DNA of 64,000 nucleotides from NCBI GenBank assembly GCA_027604185.1, contig JADGKB010000067.1:1-64000 (forward strand). Reading direction: 5' to 3'. Shown piece by piece: positions 59,303-64,000 of the stretch. Below the pieces are notes generated by a model, which worked only from the letters and a program-made list of their open reading frames with translations, was not told the origin of the DNA and searched no databases. The DNA comes from Boothiomyces macroporosus. Lineage: Eukaryota > Chytridiomycota > Chytridiomycetes > Rhizophydiales > Terramycetaceae. The number at the start of each line of letters is the position of its first letter. Position 1 is the stretch's first letter. Both the position numbers and the translations under genes were made by a program.

Positions 59303-60957
59303 TTAAGATGGAGGAGCTTGTTGTGCCTGCATCAGTAAGGCAGCAAGCGCGCCGTATTGTGCACTGTTGGTGTTTGCATTTGGAGGAAAGGATTGATTTG
59401 ATGGTGGATTCTGTTGGAATTGTTGGTTAGGGAAGCTGCCTTGTGAAGGAGGGAAATTACCACCTTGATTTGGCTTTGGCGATTCAAAGTTGCTTGCTGG
59501 CTGGTTAAATTGCTGATTTGAATAGTTCTTTTCTTCATTTGGTTTAAAGTTGGTTTGCTGGTTGATTCTTGGATCAATTGGAGGTGCCTACATTAACAAA
59601 TAGTACATGTCCTTGCGGGAAATTAAAGTTTTGCATTGGTACGTTGAAATTGGTTGGAACTGGGAAATTTCCAGGAAATTGTCCAGGAGCTCCTGGAGCA
59701 GTGCCTAAAGGCGCTTGAGGCATTTGCGAAAGCAACGACATCAGTTGCTGTAACTGCGCAGGATTTTGACCAAGCGCTTGCATAAACTTGTTAAGAGAGC
59801 ATTACTTGTCCTGGTTGATTTGGCATCATTGGAGGAGGCTGTAAAGGATATATACTCACTGGATTCACTTTTCCTTGAAGAAGCCGATCTTGCCATTAGC
59901 AACAAAATACCTATCAATTGGGAACCTTTGTTTAAAAATTACTTACCTTGGTATCCAGTGGGAGGATATCTATTGTAAGAGTCGTTTCGCGAATCTCTGC
60001 GATCCCGATCCCTGTCATTTCGGTCTCTGTCCCTCTTATCCCTATCATCTCTTCGACGATCGTTATCTCTTGCAGGAGAGTTGTCTCGGCGTCTGTCATT
60101 ATCCTTGGAGCTGTTTTGCCTATCTTAAATTTCAAGTACTTTGCAAACAGCTCTTCGTGGCCCTCGTCCCATCCCTGACTGACCAACAGTTGTCCATCTT
60201 TGAATTTATTGTTCAAAGGTACTTGATCAAGGACTAAAGGACAACATCTTGAGTCAAAGAATGACACAATCTTTTTCCTGGATGTTAATTCTGTTCCAGA
60301 GAGCAAATGCTCTCTATTCAACTTACGTTTTAGATCCTTCAACATCCCTTATTGACTGAATTTCACCAAATTTACTCATAAATTCATATAAATCCTGATT
60401 CAACAAGTCTGATCGAGAGCCAACTAGCTCGACATTTACAGACCCCTGATTTTGTTCCCTATCACCTTCTTTCGGTAATGAGTAGTGAATATCTGCTTTT
60501 CTTCCCTTAAACTCAACGTTATTCAACCCTGCCATAGAATTTACCGCAGATCTAATATCATACTAAATGTTATCAAATTCAAAACCAGACTGAGATGAAG
60601 TTATCCTAAATCGAATAAGCCTCGCTCAATCCAACACTATCGTTCTTACAAAGGTAACAAAAACTAATCCTCGTTTCGGAATCAAATCAAAAATTGTTTT
60701 AATCTCTCCGTATGGCTCAAACATTGTTCTAATTTCACTTTCAAGGGTGTCGAATTGCACATTGCGAACAAAAAGGGTTCTTGAAGGGGGAACTGGATGC
60801 TGTGGTCTTTCATGCTTTTTCCCTACATCAGAATTCAGGTACTATTATCTGCATAAGGTTCGTGGCGTCCTACCCTACCTCCCGGGCGGTTTCCTCGATT
60901 GTTATTATTATTGTTGTTGTTCCGTCCTCTGTTCCTGTTATTATTGCGATCAGCCAT
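59303..60957 (-). CDS. Mei2-like RNA-binding protein (two RRMs)
   Basis: About 465 residues. Asn/Arg/Gly-rich N-terminus, RRM1 (RTLFVRNVQFDTLESEIRTM, RGLVFVTFYDIRSAVNSM, DIHYSLPKE), RRM2 (VNVELVGSRSDLLNQDLYEF, FGEIQSIRDVEGSK, KKIVSFFDSR), an Arg/Asp-rich RD repeat region and a Gln/Pro/Asn-rich tail. The RRM1-IHYSLPK-RRM2 order matches Mei2/AML proteins; the C-terminal third RRM of Mei2 is absent. Introns: 60823-60842, 60563-60649 (87 nt), 60278-60326 (49 nt), 60120-60139, 59926-59946, 59889-59910, 59787-59805 and 59588-59606. A 15-nt microexon lies at 59911-59925. The 21-nt interval 59839-59859 is read as coding. Divergent from the phosphodiesterase, 90 nt between starts. Confidence 0.83.
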
Positions 60958-61047
60958 TTTTTAAATAGAAAAAAATCAGACGCCACACAAGCATTGTGCA
61001 TAGAATCCACCCAATTAAAAAGGGTGTTCATTTTCGTAGTTTACTTT

Positions 61048-62877
61048 ATGAGTGTACAGCAATTGAATTTGACGCTCACGCCGATTGAGGGCTATCCTCA
61101 GGAAAAGATAGATTCGGTGATAGATGTAACTGCATTATTGACACAGACAATTCACTCTTACGCCGCTGATGAATTAACGGGATTAGGAATGGATTTCAAT
61201 GTGTTTGATTGGAAGAGGGAAGGTAATGCGGCCCTGAAATAGATATGATTGGATTGTTTTTGGGAATGTTTGTAAAGCTAGACATAGTGACGAATTCAAA
61301 AGTTTTGCAAGGATTATTTGAGTTTGCAGTAGAGATATCCAACAACTACTTTGCCAATCCGTACCACTCGTTCTACCACGCGATAGATGTAGCATACATG
61401 GTCAATTATTTGTTTGTAGAAATGGGCATAACTGACCAAACGGAAATGTCCAAATTCGAACAAGCCGCTTTACTTTTATCTGCCTTGGGGCACGATGTAT
61501 TGCATCCAGGCACCAACAATCTCTACCAAGTACTTTTCCATTAACAGAAGGTTAATTCGCATTCTCCAGTGGCACATCTTTACAATAATGTTTCAGTGTT
61601 GGAAAATCAGTCTGCAGATTTCATGGACCAAATGATGGACAAGTATGCCGGAACGATTCAAGCCATGAATCTGGATTATTCTGACGGAGATGTAGTAGAT
61701 GACATGAAGTTATTCATGCGGGAGGCTATTTTACATACAGATATGGCAGTGCATTTTCCAATGTTGGACGAAATACTGAAAATAGTTGAATATCATTATA
61801 AATACCAACATGGCGGGGGTATACAACCGTCTAAAACTTATGGGGCTGGACCTCTGTCGGCCCCATTATCGCACCACGGTTTCTTTCCAAAGAAATCTGT
61901 TCTTGATACCCTAAAAAGTCAAGAACTTTTAGTTACGACACCCGAGATAGATACTGGTGGATCAACATATGGATTGAACAGAATCTTGTTTGAAACCCCT
62001 GGTGCGAGAAGAAAGCTGGTAATGTCCTTGCTACACACAGCAGGTAAAGGATTCTATTAATATAGATATTAGCAACCCTGTGAGGCCATTTTTTATCTGC
62101 AAAAAATGGTCAACCCTTGTAAACGAAGAGTTTTTCAATCAGGGCAATCTAGAGAAACTGAATGGGCTGCCAATATCTCCAAATATGGATTCTACTCAAA
62201 TGGACCAAAACCAAACGCAAATCACTTTTACCCAATTGATTGTTCAACCAATTTTTGAGTGTTATTATGATCTTTTTCCAAGGACTTTATCGCTGATGGA
62301 TCTCATTGCAGATAACATGAAGCAGTATGGTGCCATTTTCATCACAAACCCCAACGTTAAACGAAGAGTTACAGATGAAAACGTCAAACCGAAAAAGCCC
62401 ATTTCAGCCAGGTCTAGCGATGGCGGTAGTAGGAGAATGTCCATGGCCGCAGGTACATTTGAAATTCCAGATTCCGTACAGAAATATCTTGCTCGAAGCA
62501 AAGCGCGTGGTTCTCACAAACTTTCAACTTCTTCAACTCAATCAGATTATCTATCAGAAGATTTTAGTATCGAAGAAGAGCTGGAAACCAGTTCAGAGCT
62601 CTCTTCCCCAGCTTTGCGATTTGCACACAGCCCGCTATCAAAAGCCCAGTCTCTCAGTTTAGAAAACAATTCAGACCTTGTAGAGTTTACACAGTCAAAC
62701 AAAGGATCCCAAGTTTATCCAATTGTAACTGGAAAGGAGGGTGGTGGCGACGAATCTGCCACTCAAAAAAAGAAACCTTCACTTACTAAACAGTCATCAA
62801 CAATTGAAACAAAGAGAAGAAGCTTTAGCGCTTCATCAGAGAAGAAACCTAATATTGCCAGTCTTAAATTATCTTGA
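61048..62877 (+). CDS. Class I 3',5'-cyclic nucleotide phosphodiesterase
   Basis: 588 residues; hydrolyses cAMP and/or cGMP. The catalytic domain covers residues about 60-430. Metal-site signatures: NPYHSFYHAIDVAYM (family YHNxxHAxDV, here with Ser for Asn), SALGHDVLHPGTNN and LHTADISNPVRP. Introns: 61223-61242, 61530-61550 (an 18-nt alternative uses the nearer AG) and 62044-62065; the last two sit in conserved motifs. An insert before the third motif (about residues 260-310) is not typical. The C-terminal about 190 residues are Ser-rich and basic (MSMAAGTF, KKKPSLTKQSSTIETKRR) and may be phosphorylated. No N-terminal GAF, PAS or TM region is present. Confidence 0.93.
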
Positions 62878-62934
62878 AATAAAAAAAACAGAAACCTAAA
62901 GTTGAAAAATAACCGTTTATTGATGGGGAAATGA

Positions 62935-64000
62935 TTAATTCTCTTCAGATTTTTTGCTGGCAAAGTTTTTCAACTTGGAAACAGCCTTGAGTACTGTAAA
63001 CAAGTTTGCAAGTGGCTTGACAGCAGCATCGATGTCGTTCTGGGTAATCTCCAAGAGAGTAACCGAACAGTTTTCTTCCATCGTAATAAGAGGCGATTTT
63101 CCGTCATCTGTTACCCATGAATCAATCTATCATCAAATTCCTATTACCCTTAATTCGTCCATAGTGATTCTAGTGTTCGGGTCCTTGTCCAACCTTTAAT
63201 TAGTAATTTGTTTACAGTCTCGTTAGACAATGAACAAGCCTCGGATCCGCGCCTTCAGGGTATACAACGCTAAGTTAAGAATAATTTACGATTCGTCTCT
63301 AATGTTGTCATAAAGTTGAATAATGGAATTTCCAGTGAAGGGTAATTTCCCAAATGCCATACAGTACAGTGTGACACCCATTGCCCAAACATCCGCAGCC
63401 ATCGCAGATATTTCTCCATGAGATACTACATTAACCTAAAATTACGGTTGCATGTCTCTGGAGCATAAAATGCGGGAGAGCCAGCAGTATTTTTGAACCT
63501 GTCATTGCCTTTTGAAAACATTTCCGAAACGCCAAAATCTACAATTTTCACAACACCGTCCTTTGATATAAGCATGTTATCTGGTTTGATATCTCTATGC
63601 GCAATGCCATGTTCATGTACTGCATTAAATCAAAAATACAATATTCAATTCCCAAAATCAACTGTTGAAAGTAATTCCTGGCTACTTTGATGTCTAATGG
63701 CTTTACGCTCTTATCCATTGAGACATCCATAACCGCACCTTTTTCACACAATTCAAACACCATGAATAGTGAATCCTGCGATTACAGATCACATACCTGC
63801 TTTGGATCATCCAATACTTCATATAGTTTCACAATGTTTGGATGATTTAGTTTCTTCAATATTGCAATTTCCCCTCTGACTAAATCAATTGGATTTTGAG
63901 GTGGAGCAACTTGAGCTGGTCGTGATACTGTAACCCTTCTTCCAACACCGCCTCCTCTACCTCTTCCTCTTCCCGGAAATACTCCAAGTGCTTGGTTCTT
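62935..64000 (-). CDS. CaMKK/Snf1-kinase-kinase-like protein kinase (partial)
   Basis: C-terminal 313 residues; the 5' end is beyond base 64000. Introns: 63776-63796, 63620-63639, 63426-63445, 63270-63289, 63194-63215 and 63127-63147. Kept motifs: an Arg/Gly/Pro insert ([14 protein letters not shown]) before the alpha-C helix [20 protein letters not shown], hinge [27 protein letters not shown], the T-loop end [22 protein letters not shown] and [16 protein letters not shown]. The tail has [11 protein letters not shown] and EENC, as in CaMKK and yeast Sak1/Elm1. Such kinases activate AMPK/Snf1. The VAIK lysine and glycine loop lie outside the window. The mid-domain insert is a hallmark of CaMKK. 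Confidence 0.92.

Noticed and set aside
59839..59859. 21-nt intron in the Mei2-like gene
   Set aside because: It has GT-AG ends but no branch-like motif and no stop, and reading through gives a reasonable Pro-rich sequence (NPVSIYPLQPPP). Left as coding; cDNA would decide.

Overview
This is nuclear DNA of a very gene-dense eukaryote that uses the standard genetic code. An early-diverging, probably zoosporic fungus or close relative is the best guess. Fungal pointers are a UPF0658-type Golgi membrane protein, small Cys-rich GPI-anchored secreted proteins and UreD. VWA8, a class I cyclic-nucleotide phosphodiesterase, a CaMKK-type kinase with an Arg/Pro/Gly insert and a 7TM receptor-like protein are features usually missing from yeasts and moulds. 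The species assignment is inference.

The main result is the introns. Almost every gene is cut by tiny GT-AG introns, usually 19-22 nt and most often exactly 20 nt, with a CTAAY/TTAAY/CTRAY-like branch motif a few bases before the AG. I placed 93 of them by restoring conserved protein motifs; 89 are 18-23 nt. In each gene where I list a complete structure, removing the introns leaves a coding length divisible by three. Read without splicing, these genes look like strings of broken ORFs.

Layout. 1-26.2 kb is mostly minus strand: aldo/keto reductase, ABCC transporter, an unrecognised gene, an ABCC-like fragment, ABCA transporter, three tandem MSP/VAP-domain genes, VWA8, branched-chain aminotransferase, a membrane protein, WDR75/UTP17 and an FCHo/Syp1 endocytic adaptor; EMC8 lies on plus. 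26.3-29.4 kb (+) has 6-phosphogluconolactonase and a large unknown helical protein. 29.4-37.8 kb (-) has a sphingomyelinase-like phosphodiesterase, kinesin-4, UPF0658 and the tRNA m7G methyltransferase TRM8. 37.9-41.9 kb (+) has DBP7/DDX31 and the Rab geranylgeranyltransferase alpha subunit.

41.9-43.3 kb (-) has three tandem Cys-rich GPI-anchored proteins. 43.6-54 kb has UreD, a 7TM protein and three beta-lactamase-fold serine hydrolases with C-terminal membrane modules, interleaved with an adhesin-like beta-repeat protein. 54.2-64 kb has an SFI1-like centrin-binding protein, a Mei2-like RNA-binding protein, a phosphodiesterase and a CaMKK-like kinase cut by the right edge.

Most genes are housekeeping: ribosome biogenesis (WDR75, DBP7), tRNA modification (TRM8), membrane traffic (FCHo, BET4, EMC8, VAP) and cytoskeleton (kinesin-4, SFI1). 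A signalling set (7TM protein, PDE, CaMKK) and a surface or secreted set (GPI proteins, sphingomyelinase, serine hydrolases) are also present. Intergenic gaps are often under 100 nt, down to 15 nt between convergent stops and 25 nt between divergent start codons.
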